A stretch of DNA of 7,952 nucleotides from Thermoleophilia bacterium. Its GTDB lineage: Bacteria; Actinomycetota; Thermoleophilia; Gaiellales; Gaiellaceae. Shown here one piece after another: positions 1-6,531 of this stretch (the first letter of the stretch is position 1; each line of letters opens with the position of its first letter). The stretch lies in contig JACVRM010000100.1 of NCBI GenBank assembly GCA_014534415.1, positions 1-7,952 of the forward strand, given 5' to 3'. The notes beneath the pieces were generated by a model, which worked only from the letters and a program-made list of their open reading frames with translations, made no database searches and was not told the DNA's origin. The position numbers were made by a program, and so were the translations under genes.

Positions 1-1056
1 CTTCTCCGTCTCGGGCACCGGCGCGGGCTCGCGATCGCCGGCCGGCGGAACCGCGAGCCGGGCGGAGACGACCTGGTCGGGACCCACGTCCACCTGGAGA
101 CGGGCGAGGATCTTCTCGGCGAGGTCGGGATGCTCGCGCAGGAACGCCGTCGCGTTCTGACGACCCTGACCGAGCCGCTCGTCCTCGAACGAGAAGAACG
201 AGCCGGATTTCTGTACGACCTTGCGCTCGAGCGCTGCGTCGAGCAGCGTGCCTTCCCAGGGGATCCCGGCCCCGTAGATGATGTCGAACTCCGCCTGCTT
301 GAACGGCGGCGCGACCTTGTTCTTCACGACCTTGACGCGCACGCGGTTGCCGATCGCCTCGACACCTTCCTTGAGCGTCTCGATGCGGCGGATGTCGAGT
401 CGAACCGACGAGTAGAACTTGAGCGCCCGGCCGCCCGGCGTCGTCTCCGGATTGCCGAACATGACGCCGATCTTCTCGCGCAGCTGGTTCGTGAAGATGC
501 AGATCGTGTCGGTCCGGTTGAGCGTGCCCGCGAGCTTGCGCAGCGCCTGCGACATGAGGCGCGCCTGGAGCCCGACGTGGCTGTCGCCCATCTCGCCTTC
601 GATCTCGGCTTTGGGGGTCAGCGCGGCGACCGAGTCGACGGCGACGACGTCGAGCGCGCCCGAGCGCACGAGCAGCTCGGCGATCTCGAGCGCTTGTTCG
701 CCGTGGTCGGGCTGCGAGACGAGCAGGTCGTCGATGTTGACGCCGATGCGCCGGGCGTACTGCGGATCCATCGCATGCTCGGCGTCGATGAAGGCGCAGA
801 TACCGCCTTGCCGCTGTGCCTCGGCGATCACGTGGTAGACGAGCGTCGTCTTCCCCGACGACTCGGGACCGAAGATCTCGACGATCCGGCCGCGCGGCAG
901 GCCCCCGACGCCGAGTGCCAGGTCGAGTGCCAGGGAACCCGTCGACACGGCGCCGGTCGAGACGTGCGCCTGGTCGCTCATCTTCATGACCGACCCCTTG
1001 CCGTACTGGCGCTCGATCTGGCTGAGGGCGACGTCAAGTGCTTGCGCTCGATCCAC
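1..1056 (-). CDS. recA: RecA recombinase, 3' end cut by the window edge
   Basis: RecA forms ATP-dependent filaments on single-stranded DNA, carries out homologous pairing and strand exchange, and stimulates LexA self-cleavage in the SOS response. 352 codons are present and no stop is reached. The Walker A motif GPESSGKT is at residues 63-70, the catalytic Glu93 lies in FIDAEHAMD, and the Walker B aspartate 141 lies in AVDSVAAL. The L2 DNA-binding loop begins at FTNQLREKIG (from residue 188), with Gln191 equivalent to E. coli Gln194. All landmarks sit three residues earlier than in E. coli. The frame begins with GTG at 1054-1056, which reads (M)DRAQALDVALSQIERQYGKG, a typical RecA N-terminus, and has a strong Shine-Dalgarno 8 nt upstream. 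After the core ends near DLAEKILARL, the tail is rich in Pro, Asp and Glu, like the acidic regulatory tail of other RecAs. The gene starts 6 nt after the thpR stop. Identity is certain; only the C-terminus is missing. Confidence 0.98.
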   Translation of the reverse strand, partial: MDRAQALDVALSQIERQYGKGSVMKMSDQAHVSTGAVSTGSLALDLALGVGGLPRGRIVEIFGPESSGKTTLVYHVIAEAQRQGGICAFIDAEHAMDPQYARRIGVNIDDLLVSQPDHGEQALEIAELLVRSGALDVVAVDSVAALTPKAEIEGEMGDSHVGLQARLMSQALRKLAGTLNRTDTICIFTNQLREKIGVMFGNPETTPGGRALKFYSSVRLDIRRIETLKEGVEAIGNRVRVKVVKNKVAPPFKQAEFDIIYGAGIPWEGTLLDAALERKVVQKSGSFFSFEDERLGQGRQNATAFLREHPDLAEKILARLQVDVGPDQVVSARLAVPPAGDREPAPVPETEK

Positions 1057-1062
1057 TTTGTT

Positions 1063-1617
1063 CTAACCTCCTAGGGCCGCAGAATCGACGATCTCGTACT
1101 GCGCGCCGGTCGGCCGCAGCACTGAATGGTAGAGAGCGGCATCGGACGGACTGAAGGGCTTGAGCTTCGGCAGCATGGGCTGCAGTCGCGGCGCCGTGCG
1201 GAAGCGCAGGACGGTGACGTGCGGGAGCCACGGCCGGCGCTCGCGCTCGTACACGCCGAGCTGCACGAGCCGGCCTTGCAGGTCGTCCGCAAATGCGGTC
1301 GCACGCCCGTCGTGGTCCTCGAGGACGAGCATGCCGACGCTGCGAGTCTCACGGTACCGTCGCACGGATAGACGAGGAAGAATGGCCCCGGCGGCGGCGG
1401 CACGGAGCGCGCCGAGCAGGTCGCCGAGCTCACTACGTGACCGAGAGCCCAGAAAGGCGAGCGTAACGTGGAGGTGCTCGCGCGAGACGACGCGGCCGCC
1501 CTCCGCAAGCTCGGACCGCGCCCAGCCCTCGAGCGCCGGCGCGACGTCGCCGGGAAGGGGAAGGCCGAAGAAGAGCCGAAGCCGCTCATCGCGCTCGACG
1601 CTAGCCGGTCGATTCAC
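1063..1617 (-). CDS. thpR: RNA 2',3'-cyclic phosphodiesterase (2'-5' RNA ligase / LigT family)
   Basis: This is a 2H phosphoesterase. Characterised ThpR/LigT proteins hydrolyse 2',3'-cyclic phosphate RNA ends to 2'-phosphates and can reversibly join tRNA halves through 2'-5' bonds; the cellular role in bacteria is poorly known. The 184-residue length is normal. Both catalytic HxTx motifs are present: His50-Val-Thr-Leu followed by AFLG, and His133-Val-Thr-Val followed by LRF, about 80 residues apart as in the family. The N-terminal LRLFFGLPLP strand matches the usual R-L-F-x-A/G-L-x-L-P opening. The start is GTG at 1615-1617, overlapping the cinA stop (TGA at 1614-1616) by 4 nt, with no clear Shine-Dalgarno, so translational coupling to cinA is likely. 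The gene ends in TAG 6 nt before recA. Its position between cinA and recA matches the cinA-ligT-recA order known in Deinococcus. Confidence 0.93.
   Translation of the reverse strand: MNRPASVERDERLRLFFGLPLPGDVAPALEGWARSELAEGGRVVSREHLHVTLAFLGSRSRSELGDLLGALRAAAAGAILPRLSVRRYRETRSVGMLVLEDHDGRATAFADDLQGRLVQLGVYERERRPWLPHVTVLRFRTAPRLQPMLPKLKPFSPSDAALYHSVLRPTGAQYEIVDSAALGG
1065..1072 (-). promoter_or_regulatory. Strong Shine-Dalgarno site of recA
   Basis: The minus strand reads AGGAGGTT, 8 nt before the GTG start at 1056. It fixes the recA start and lies over the last codons and first stop base of thpR (TAG at 1063-1065). The other minus-strand starts in the window have weak or no such site, so recA appears set up for higher translation than its operon partners. 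That last point is inference. Confidence 0.85.
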
Positions 1618-2882
1618 ACGCGTTCGACGCTATTCGGTGCCAGAACTCGCCGCAGGACGTGCAGCGCAGCCGCGGTCGCGCGTCCACGCACGGTCTCGCG
1701 GTCGCCGGGGATGCGGAGCGCGACGCTCTCGTCGGCGTCGGAAAGCTGCGCGTGGATGTAGACGAGGCCGACGGGTTTCTCGGGCGTGCCGCCACCCGGG
1801 CCGGCGATGCCGGTGACCGCCACAGCTCCATCTGCTCCAAGCCGCTCGCGCGCCGCTGCGGCCATCGCCTGGGCCGCCTCGGCGGACACCGCGCCGTGGC
1901 GCTCGAGCACGTCGCCGGGTACGCCGAGCGGAGCGCGCTTCAGCTCGTCCGAGTACGCAACGACTCCGCCCACGAACACGTCGCTCGAGCCGGCAACGGA
2001 CGTCATGCGTGCCGCAACGAGGCCGCCGGTGCACGACTCGGCGACCGCGAGCCTCAGCCCGCGCGCGCGCGCGAGTGCCAGCACGATTTCCTCGACGGGG
2101 CGCCCGTCGCGTGCGAACACGTGCGTCGCCAGAGCGTCGGCGAGCGAGGCCTCGACTGCGGCCGCTCGCTCCTCGGCACCGGGCGCGGCGAGCAGGTCGA
2201 CCCGCACCTCGAAGTCGTGCGCGCAAATCGTGATATCGAGACCCTCGCTTTCTCCGCCGGTCGCGTCCAATGCCCGCGCGACGGCGGACTCGGTGACGCC
2301 GTAGACGCGCAGGACGCGCGCGTGCGGGGGGCGGACGCGCGCCCGCAGGCGCCGAAAGGGCTCCGTCTCGAGCGCGATCCGCCAGAGACGCCGCAGCTCG
2401 CCGGGCGGCCCGGGCAGCGCGACGGCGATCCGGCCGTCATGTTCGAGCAGGACGCCCGGCGCCGTCCCCGCGAGGCCGAGCGACACGGCACCCGCCGGCA
2501 ACGTCGCCTGCTTCTCGATCCCGGTCGCGTATTCGGCGTACGGCCGCCCGAAGCGAGCGGAGATGCGGCGCGAGACCGCCTCGATCTCGGCGGCCAGCGT
2601 CGGGTCGACATGGAGCCTGCGTCCCGTCACGTGCGCGAGCAGCTCGACCGTCCGGTCGTCGTGTGTCGGCCCGAGGCCACCCGAGAACACGGCCACGTCC
2701 GCGGCGAGCGCCTGGCGGAAGGCCGGCTCGAGATCGGCCGGCCCGTCGCCCACGATCACGAGTCGCGCCGGATCCACACCGAGGGCGACGAGCTCGCGTG
2801 CGAGAAACGGTCCGTTCCGGTCGACGCGCTGCCCGCGGACGAGTTCCGTGCCCGTGAGGACGACGGCCGCGCGGGGCGTCAA
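1614..2882 (-). CDS. cinA: CinA: MoCF-domain phosphohydrolase fused to nicotinamide-nucleotide amidase
   Basis: CinA proteins deamidate nicotinamide mononucleotide to nicotinic acid mononucleotide (PncC activity, pyridine-nucleotide salvage). Their N-terminal COG1058 domain hydrolyses ADP-ribose and similar compounds. The name comes from competence-induced expression in Streptococcus. The 422-residue length is typical. The MoaB/MoCF-like N-terminal half shows GTELVRGQRVDRN (11-23), SGGLGPTHDD (67-76), GTAPGV (139-144) and LPGPPGE (156-162). A linker with RVLRVYGVTESAV (189-201) follows. The amidase domain (about 262-415) has AESCTGG (281-287, nucleophile Ser283), YSDELK (310-315) and GIAGPGGGTPEKPVG (358-372). 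The best start is TTG at 2880-2882, overlapping the rodZ stop by 4 nt; it leaves the family N-terminus intact. The reading frame stays open upstream through rodZ, but that part resembles nothing and should not be included. No clear Shine-Dalgarno is seen, so coupling to rodZ is likely. Confidence 0.94.
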   Translation of the reverse strand: MTPRAAVVLTGTELVRGQRVDRNGPFLARELVALGVDPARLVIVGDGPADLEPAFRQALAADVAVFSGGLGPTHDDRTVELLAHVTGRRLHVDPTLAAEIEAVSRRISARFGRPYAEYATGIEKQATLPAGAVSLGLAGTAPGVLLEHDGRIAVALPGPPGELRRLWRIALETEPFRRLRARVRPPHARVLRVYGVTESAVARALDATGGESEGLDITICAHDFEVRVDLLAAPGAEERAAAVEASLADALATHVFARDGRPVEEIVLALARARGLRLAVAESCTGGLVAARMTSVAGSSDVFVGGVVAYSDELKRAPLGVPGDVLERHGAVSAEAAQAMAAAARERLGADGAVAVTGIAGPGGGTPEKPVGLVYIHAQLSDADESVALRIPGDRETVRGRATAAALHVLRRVLAPNSVERV

Positions 2883-3625
2883 ATACCGAAGACGCCCTGG
2901 CGCGAGACCTTGAAGGCCGCCGCGGAGACCGGAACCGTCTTTCGCTTGCCGTTGACTCGGAGCACGAGCACGGCCGGGTTGCCGGCTTCCACCCAGATGC
3001 GGCGTTCCGAGAAGACTTGTCGCTCGCCACGGAGCAGCGTGCCCTCCCAGATCATTGCGCCGACGGCCGAGTTGCGATACACGCGCAACCACGAGTCGCC
3101 TCGAGCGGCCACGAAGACGATGTGCAGCTTGCGCTGGGCGGCGGGCTGCCTGCGCTTCGGGCGCTGAGCAGGCTTCTTTCCGGCCGTCTTCTGCTTGGTC
3201 GTCGCCTTCCTCGGCAGCGCGGCCCCTCGGTCGTCCGTCGCACCGAACTTCCACGCGGCGATCACGAGCGCCATCGAGAGCCCGATCGCCGTGAGCGCGA
3301 TCAGCACCGCACTCGACAGCAGCCGGGAGGAGCGGGGCCACGCGCCGGATCCGCCCCGGACCCGCAGCGGTGGATGATCGTCTTCGGTACCGGTGACGTA
3401 GCGCGTGTTGTACTCGTCGACGTAGAGCTGGCCTTCGAGGCCCAGATAGTCCGCGTACGTGCGGAGGAAGCCCTTGACGTACGTCTCCGCCGGCAGTTGC
3501 TCGAAATGCTCGTCCTCGAGGGCGCGCAGGTACTTGCCGCGGATCTTCGTCGCCTGCTCGATCTCGGCGAAGTCGAGGCCCTGGCGAACGCGGGCCTCGC
3601 GCAGGCTGTTTCCGATCTCGAACAC
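2879..3625 (-). CDS. RodZ-like helix-turn-helix membrane protein (DUF4115 C-terminal domain)
   Basis: This is a 248-residue protein with RodZ architecture. An Xre-type helix-turn-helix (about 4-65) opens with IGNSLREARVRQGLDFAEIE and contains TKIRGKYLRALEDEHFEQLP. A charged linker and one transmembrane helix (about 102-125) follow. Next comes a very basic Lys/Arg/Pro/Gln segment (about 139-166), then an extracytoplasmic beta-rich DUF4115 domain (about 167-240) with DSWLRVYRNSAV and GERQVFSERRIWVEAGNP. In rods that have MreB, RodZ ties MreB to the wall-elongation machinery through its cytoplasmic helix-turn-helix. Whether this organism has MreB cannot be seen here, so a regulatory role is also possible. 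The start is GTG at 3623-3625, only 9 nt after a -10 box, and no Shine-Dalgarno is visible. The stop (TGA 2879-2881) overlaps the cinA start. It is probably the first gene of the recA block. Confidence 0.88.
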   Translation of the reverse strand: MFEIGNSLREARVRQGLDFAEIEQATKIRGKYLRALEDEHFEQLPAETYVKGFLRTYADYLGLEGQLYVDEYNTRYVTGTEDDHPPLRVRGGSGAWPRSSRLLSSAVLIALTAIGLSMALVIAAWKFGATDDRGAALPRKATTKQKTAGKKPAQRPKRRQPAAQRKLHIVFVAARGDSWLRVYRNSAVGAMIWEGTLLRGERQVFSERRIWVEAGNPAVLVLRVNGKRKTVPVSAAAFKVSRQGVFGI

Positions 3626-3634
3626 GGGCCTGCG

Positions 3635-3663
3635 ATTGTAGAGCGGCGCCTGCGGCGCGTCAC
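3635..3663 (-). promoter_or_regulatory. Predicted sigma70-type promoter for rodZ-cinA-thpR-recA, probably leaderless
   Basis: On the minus strand a -35 box GTGACG (3658-3663, four matches to TTGACA) is followed by a 17-nt spacer and a -10 box TACAAT (3635-3640, five of six matches to TATAAT). The next 9 nt lead directly to the rodZ GTG at 3625. Transcription would be expected to begin about 6-9 nt after the -10 box, giving a 5' leader of 0-4 nt. Both boxes stand out in very GC-rich surroundings, and the site lies in the only non-coding gap of any size. No mapped transcript start is available, so this is prediction. Confidence 0.6.
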
Positions 3664-3680
3664 GTCGAGCGCGTCAGCCC

Positions 3681-3702
3681 GCGCGGTCGGCCCGGACCGC
3701 GC
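3681..3702 (-). terminator. Hairpin after the transporter block, candidate U-less terminator
   Basis: A perfect 8-bp inverted repeat (GCGCGGTC / GACCGCGC) with a 6-nt loop begins 12 nt after the stop of the small membrane gene and ends before the -35 box of the rodZ promoter. All stem pairs but one are G-C. On the minus strand no U-tract follows, so it is not a classic Rho-independent terminator. Such stem-only structures have been proposed as terminators in high-GC actinobacteria. It could instead protect the 3' end of the message or bind a protein. The other sequence in the 3626-3714 gap shows nothing further apart from the rodZ promoter. Confidence 0.45.
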
Positions 3703-3714
3703 TTGTCCGGCGCT

Positions 3715-4080
3715 CTACTCCGCCAGGTACGTCTCGAGCCAGTAGACCCCGAGCGCGAGCGCGCCCGTCGCGGCGAGGTAGAACCCCAGCCAGCCGAGTA
3801 GCCGGCCGATCTGTGCGGCGCGCAGGCCCCGGACGCGACCGACGGCGGCCCGCTGGCGCCGCCGCGCTCGGCCCGCCAGGCCGATCGCGGCGAGTGCGAG
3901 CACGGCGGCCGGCGCGACCGCGAATCCGGCCTCGAGCAGCGAGTACCGGTCGGTACGGTCGGACACCGCGACGGCCGCGGGGAGCACGGCCAGCGCGGGT
4001 AGTCCCAGCAGCAGCGACAGCCAGCCGCTCACGCGAGCGGACTGCCGCGGCGCGCTACTGCTTGACGTAGGGTCGGCCAA
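3715..4080 (-). CDS. Small three-helix membrane protein of unknown function
   Basis: I do not recognise a characterised family. The 121-residue product has a short polar, Ser-rich start (1-19). Three hydrophobic helices follow: about 20-40 (WLSLLLGLPALAVLPAAVAV), 51-70 (AGFAVAPAAVLALAAIGLAG) and 93-117. They are separated by a polar loop (DRTDRY) and a very basic Arg-rich loop (71-93), which suggests that loop is cytoplasmic. Overall it resembles small DUF4190-like actinobacterial membrane proteins, but this is only a resemblance. The longest frame starts at TTG (4078-4080) and overlaps the end of the preceding permease by 26 nt. An alternative GTG at 4030-4032 would give 105 residues and no overlap. 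Neither has a visible Shine-Dalgarno, and the shorter form retains all three helices. It ends with TAG just before the hairpin and is likely the last gene of the transporter transcript. Confidence 0.65.
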   Translation of the reverse strand: MADPTSSSSAPRQSARVSGWLSLLLGLPALAVLPAAVAVSDRTDRYSLLEAGFAVAPAAVLALAAIGLAGRARRRQRAAVGRVRGLRAAQIGRLLGWLGFYLAATGALALGVYWLETYLAE

Positions 4081-5290
4081 TTGCGGCGGGCGGCAGCGTG
4101 CGGCCGATCACGCCGGCGACTGCGACGAGCGTCACCAGGTAGGGCAGGGCCGCGAACAACTCGCTGTAGTTCGCCCACGATTCGACATTCTGAAGCTGCG
4201 GCTCGAGGGCGCGCGCGAAACCGAAGAGGAGCGCCGCGGCGAGCGCGCCGAACGGCCTCCAGTTACCGAAGATGAGGGCGGCGAGCGCGATGAACCCCAT
4301 TCCCGCCGTCATCTTCTCCGTGAACGAATGGTTGAACCCGATCGACAGGTAGACGCCTCCGAGCGCGGCGAGTGCGCCCGACGTGACCACCGACGCATAC
4401 CGTACGCCGTAGACGCTGATGCCGACCGTATCCGCCGCACGCGGATGCTCGCCGCACGAACGGATTCGAAGTCCGAGCGGCGTCTTGAACATCACGACGT
4501 AGGAGACGACCACGAGAGCGAGTGCGAGCAAGGTCATCAGGCTCGTCTGCCCGAAGGTCTCCTCGAGGAAGTTGCCGAGCGTTGCCGGCGGGATGCTCCC
4601 GAGCCAGCCGAGGTCGAACTCGGGGATCGAGGGCAGGTTCCCGGGCGTACCGGCGTCGCCGTAGATGTCGTTGTAGAGGAAACCGGTGACGCCCCAGGCG
4701 AGGAGGATCACGGCCGTGCCGCTGACGATCTGGTCGGCGCGAAGGTGGATGGAGAAGATGGCGTGGATGAGCGCGAGCAGCGCGCCTGCGACCATTCCGA
4801 TCGCGAGGCCGCCGACCCATGAGCCCGTGCGGTCTGCACCCCAAGCCGCGAAGAAGGCGCCCATCAGCATCATGCCCTCGAGCCCGATGTTCACCACGCC
4901 GCTCCGCTCGGAGAACATGCCGCCGATCGCGGCAAACGTGAGCGGCGTCGCGAACACGAGCGCCAGCGACACGAGCGTCGACCACGTGATCACGTCCTCG
5001 AGATGGATGGTCGCCGCCCGTGTGGCGAATGCTCCCCCGAGCATGCCGACGAGGCCACTGGCCACGGCGCCCCAGCCGACGCGGCCGTGCCCACGAGCAA
5101 TCGCCGCGATGCCGCACGCGAGCGCCGCAACGCCGACGGCGAGGGGAGCGGCGACCGTGCGCGTCGTCACGGGCGGCAAGGCGATCCAGAAGGCGAGTGC
5201 GCCGAGTGCGATTCCGACGATGCCGACGTTCTTGATGGCCGAGATCCTCGACGAGCCGGCGGGCCGTGCTGTCTCCACTCCGGCGGTCAT
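4055..5290 (-). CDS. ABC nucleoside importer permease, YufQ/NupQ (COG1079) type, with an N-terminal extension
   Basis: This is one of two membrane subunits of a BMP-type ABC importer; characterised relatives import guanosine and other purine nucleosides or bases. The BPD_transp_2 core (about 105-400) carries the family signature FSERSGVVNIGLEGMM (126-141). It also has HLRADQIVSGTAV (182-194), the ATPase-contact region RSCGEHPRAADTVGI (277-291) and AGMGFIALAALIFGNWRP (329-346). The protein is 411 residues long, whereas many family members are near 300-320. The surplus is an N-terminal stretch of about 100 residues with roughly three extra hydrophobic helices (about 20-38, 44-65, 72-92). The start is ATG (5288-5290), overlapping the stop of the upstream permease as ATGA, with only a weak AGGCGG-like site upstream. 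It ends in TAG at 4055-4057, inside the longest reading of the next gene. Substrate specificity is inferred from the family. Confidence 0.9.
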   Translation of the reverse strand: MTAGVETARPAGSSRISAIKNVGIVGIALGALAFWIALPPVTTRTVAAPLAVGVAALACGIAAIARGHGRVGWGAVASGLVGMLGGAFATRAATIHLEDVITWSTLVSLALVFATPLTFAAIGGMFSERSGVVNIGLEGMMLMGAFFAAWGADRTGSWVGGLAIGMVAGALLALIHAIFSIHLRADQIVSGTAVILLAWGVTGFLYNDIYGDAGTPGNLPSIPEFDLGWLGSIPPATLGNFLEETFGQTSLMTLLALALVVVSYVVMFKTPLGLRIRSCGEHPRAADTVGISVYGVRYASVVTSGALAALGGVYLSIGFNHSFTEKMTAGMGFIALAALIFGNWRPFGALAAALLFGFARALEPQLQNVESWANYSELFAALPYLVTLVAVAGVIGRTLPPAAIGRPYVKQ

Positions 5291-6531
5291 GCGGGCGCCC
5301 GCCTGACCTTCGCACGGCGAAGCCTTCGGCGGGACTGCCAGACGTAGAGCACGAGGAGCTCGGCGCCGACGAACAGCACCACGAGGCCTTGGATGATCTC
5401 GGTCAGATTGCCGGCGAGCTCCGGTCGGAACACTTCGGGATCCAGGTTGCGCGTCGACGCTCCGGTACGCAGCGCGCCGAACACCAGTGCCGCGAAGAAG
5501 ATCCCGACCGCCGCATTTCGCCCGAGCAGCGCGACGGCGATGCCGAGGAACGCGATCTGCGAGTAGCTCTGGACGGCGGTGGTGTCGAGCCTGAGCTGCC
5601 AGCCGAGGATGTCCATTGCGCCGGCGGTTCCTGCGAACGCGCCCGAGATCGCCATCGCGAGGAAGTAGCTGCGGGCCACGCTGATCCCTCCGTACGCGGC
5701 CGCCTGCGGGTTGAACCCGACCGCCCGCACCTCGTATCCGAGCGTCGTCCGAGTCAGGACGAGCCGGTACACGATGAGGGCGGCAAGGGCGACGAACACG
5801 CCGATGTGGAGGCCCTGCAGGAGTGGGCTGCCCCAGAAGACGGGGAGCGTCGCGCTCTCGCTCACCTCGCGCGACACGGGCACTGGACCGGCCGCTGGAT
5901 CCTTGAGCGGCCCGCCGAAGCCGACGAGGTAGCTCCCGACCCAGAGTGCGATCCAGTTGAGCATGATCGTCGTGATCACTTCATGCGCTCCGACCGTCGC
6001 CTTGAGTAGCCCGGCGATCCCCGCCCACAGGGCACCGGCGACGGCCGCGGCGGCGACGGCGAGCACGATGTGCGGGAGCGCCGGGAGGGCTTCGAACCAG
6101 ATCCCCATCTGCACTGCGGCGACCGTGCCCACGATGTACTGGCCCTGCCCGCCGATGTTGAACAGGCCGCAGCGGAACGCGAACGCGACGGCGAGGCCGG
6201 TGAGCGCCAGGATCGTGAACAGGATGAGGGTTTGCTGCAAGCTCGTCGCGGCGGTGCAGACCTCGTCGCTCGGGTGCCGGACAGAACACGTCTCCCAAGG
6301 AAACAGCCAGTTCAGCCCCGAGCCGTTGAAGATCGCCTTGTAGGTGCCGAGGGGGTTCTTGCCGGCCACGAACAGGACGACGAGACCGCCGATCAGGAAC
6401 GCCAGCATGGCCGTCAGCAGGGGCGTGAGCACGCCGCCCACCCGCTGAGCGAGCAACAAGCGTCCGGCGAAGCTCGGATACAGCTCGGGTGGCCGGTCGG
6501 GCGGATGCGCGGACGCGGCGGGCTCGCTCAC
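5287..6531 (-). CDS. ABC nucleoside importer permease, YufP/NupP (COG4603) type
   Basis: This 414-residue subunit is the partner permease of the same importer. A hydrophilic N-terminal tail (1-30) is followed by a first helix (about 33-56) and an external loop. Then comes the BPD_transp_2 core with signature FRCGLFNIGGQGQYIVG (119-135), KATVGAHEVITTIMLNWIA (177-195) and the cytoplasmic ATPase-contact region VRAVGFNPQAAAYGGI (268-283). It ends in a basic tail, QSRRRLRRAKVRRAPA. The loop after helix 1 contains GTYKAIFNGSG, usual for the family, plus a Cys82/Cys92 pair that may form a disulfide. The start is GTG at 6529-6531, overlapping the ATPase stop (TGA 6528-6530) as GTGA; a GAGGCGG purine run lies 4 nt upstream. 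Its stop overlaps the second permease as ATGA. The ATPase-NupP-NupQ order is the standard one for this transporter class. Confidence 0.92.
   Translation of the reverse strand: MSEPAASAHPPDRPPELYPSFAGRLLLAQRVGGVLTPLLTAMLAFLIGGLVVLFVAGKNPLGTYKAIFNGSGLNWLFPWETCSVRHPSDEVCTAATSLQQTLILFTILALTGLAVAFAFRCGLFNIGGQGQYIVGTVAAVQMGIWFEALPALPHIVLAVAAAAVAGALWAGIAGLLKATVGAHEVITTIMLNWIALWVGSYLVGFGGPLKDPAAGPVPVSREVSESATLPVFWGSPLLQGLHIGVFVALAALIVYRLVLTRTTLGYEVRAVGFNPQAAAYGGISVARSYFLAMAISGAFAGTAGAMDILGWQLRLDTTAVQSYSQIAFLGIAVALLGRNAAVGIFFAALVFGALRTGASTRNLDPEVFRPELAGNLTEIIQGLVVLFVGAELLVLYVWQSRRRLRRAKVRRAPA

Noticed and set aside
130..1074. Plus-strand open frame (314 codons) opposite recA
   Set aside because: The opposite strand is unmistakably recA, with all catalytic motifs. 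The antisense product is low-complexity Arg/Asp/Leu-rich and has no family features.
1604..1626. GAAC-n4-GTGA sequence at the cinA/thpR junction as a LexA site
   Set aside because: Only one half matches the GAAC-n4-GTTC type consensus, and the position more than 500 nt from the recA start is unsuited to an operator.
2060..2073. Alternating CG run (14 nt) as a possible Z-DNA element
   Set aside because: It is within the cinA coding sequence (LALARARGL) and is explained by GCG/CGC codons; nothing else suggests a function.
1659..3167. Long plus-strand open frame (502 codons) opposite cinA and rodZ
   Set aside because: It lies antisense to two well-supported genes and its product is rich in Arg, Ala and Asp with no recognisable motif, as expected from the codon bias of GC-rich DNA.
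2883..3341. Upstream in-frame extension of cinA
   Set aside because: It reads through rodZ in another frame, has no similarity to CinA N-termini, and would push the conserved GTEL motif more than 160 residues into the protein.
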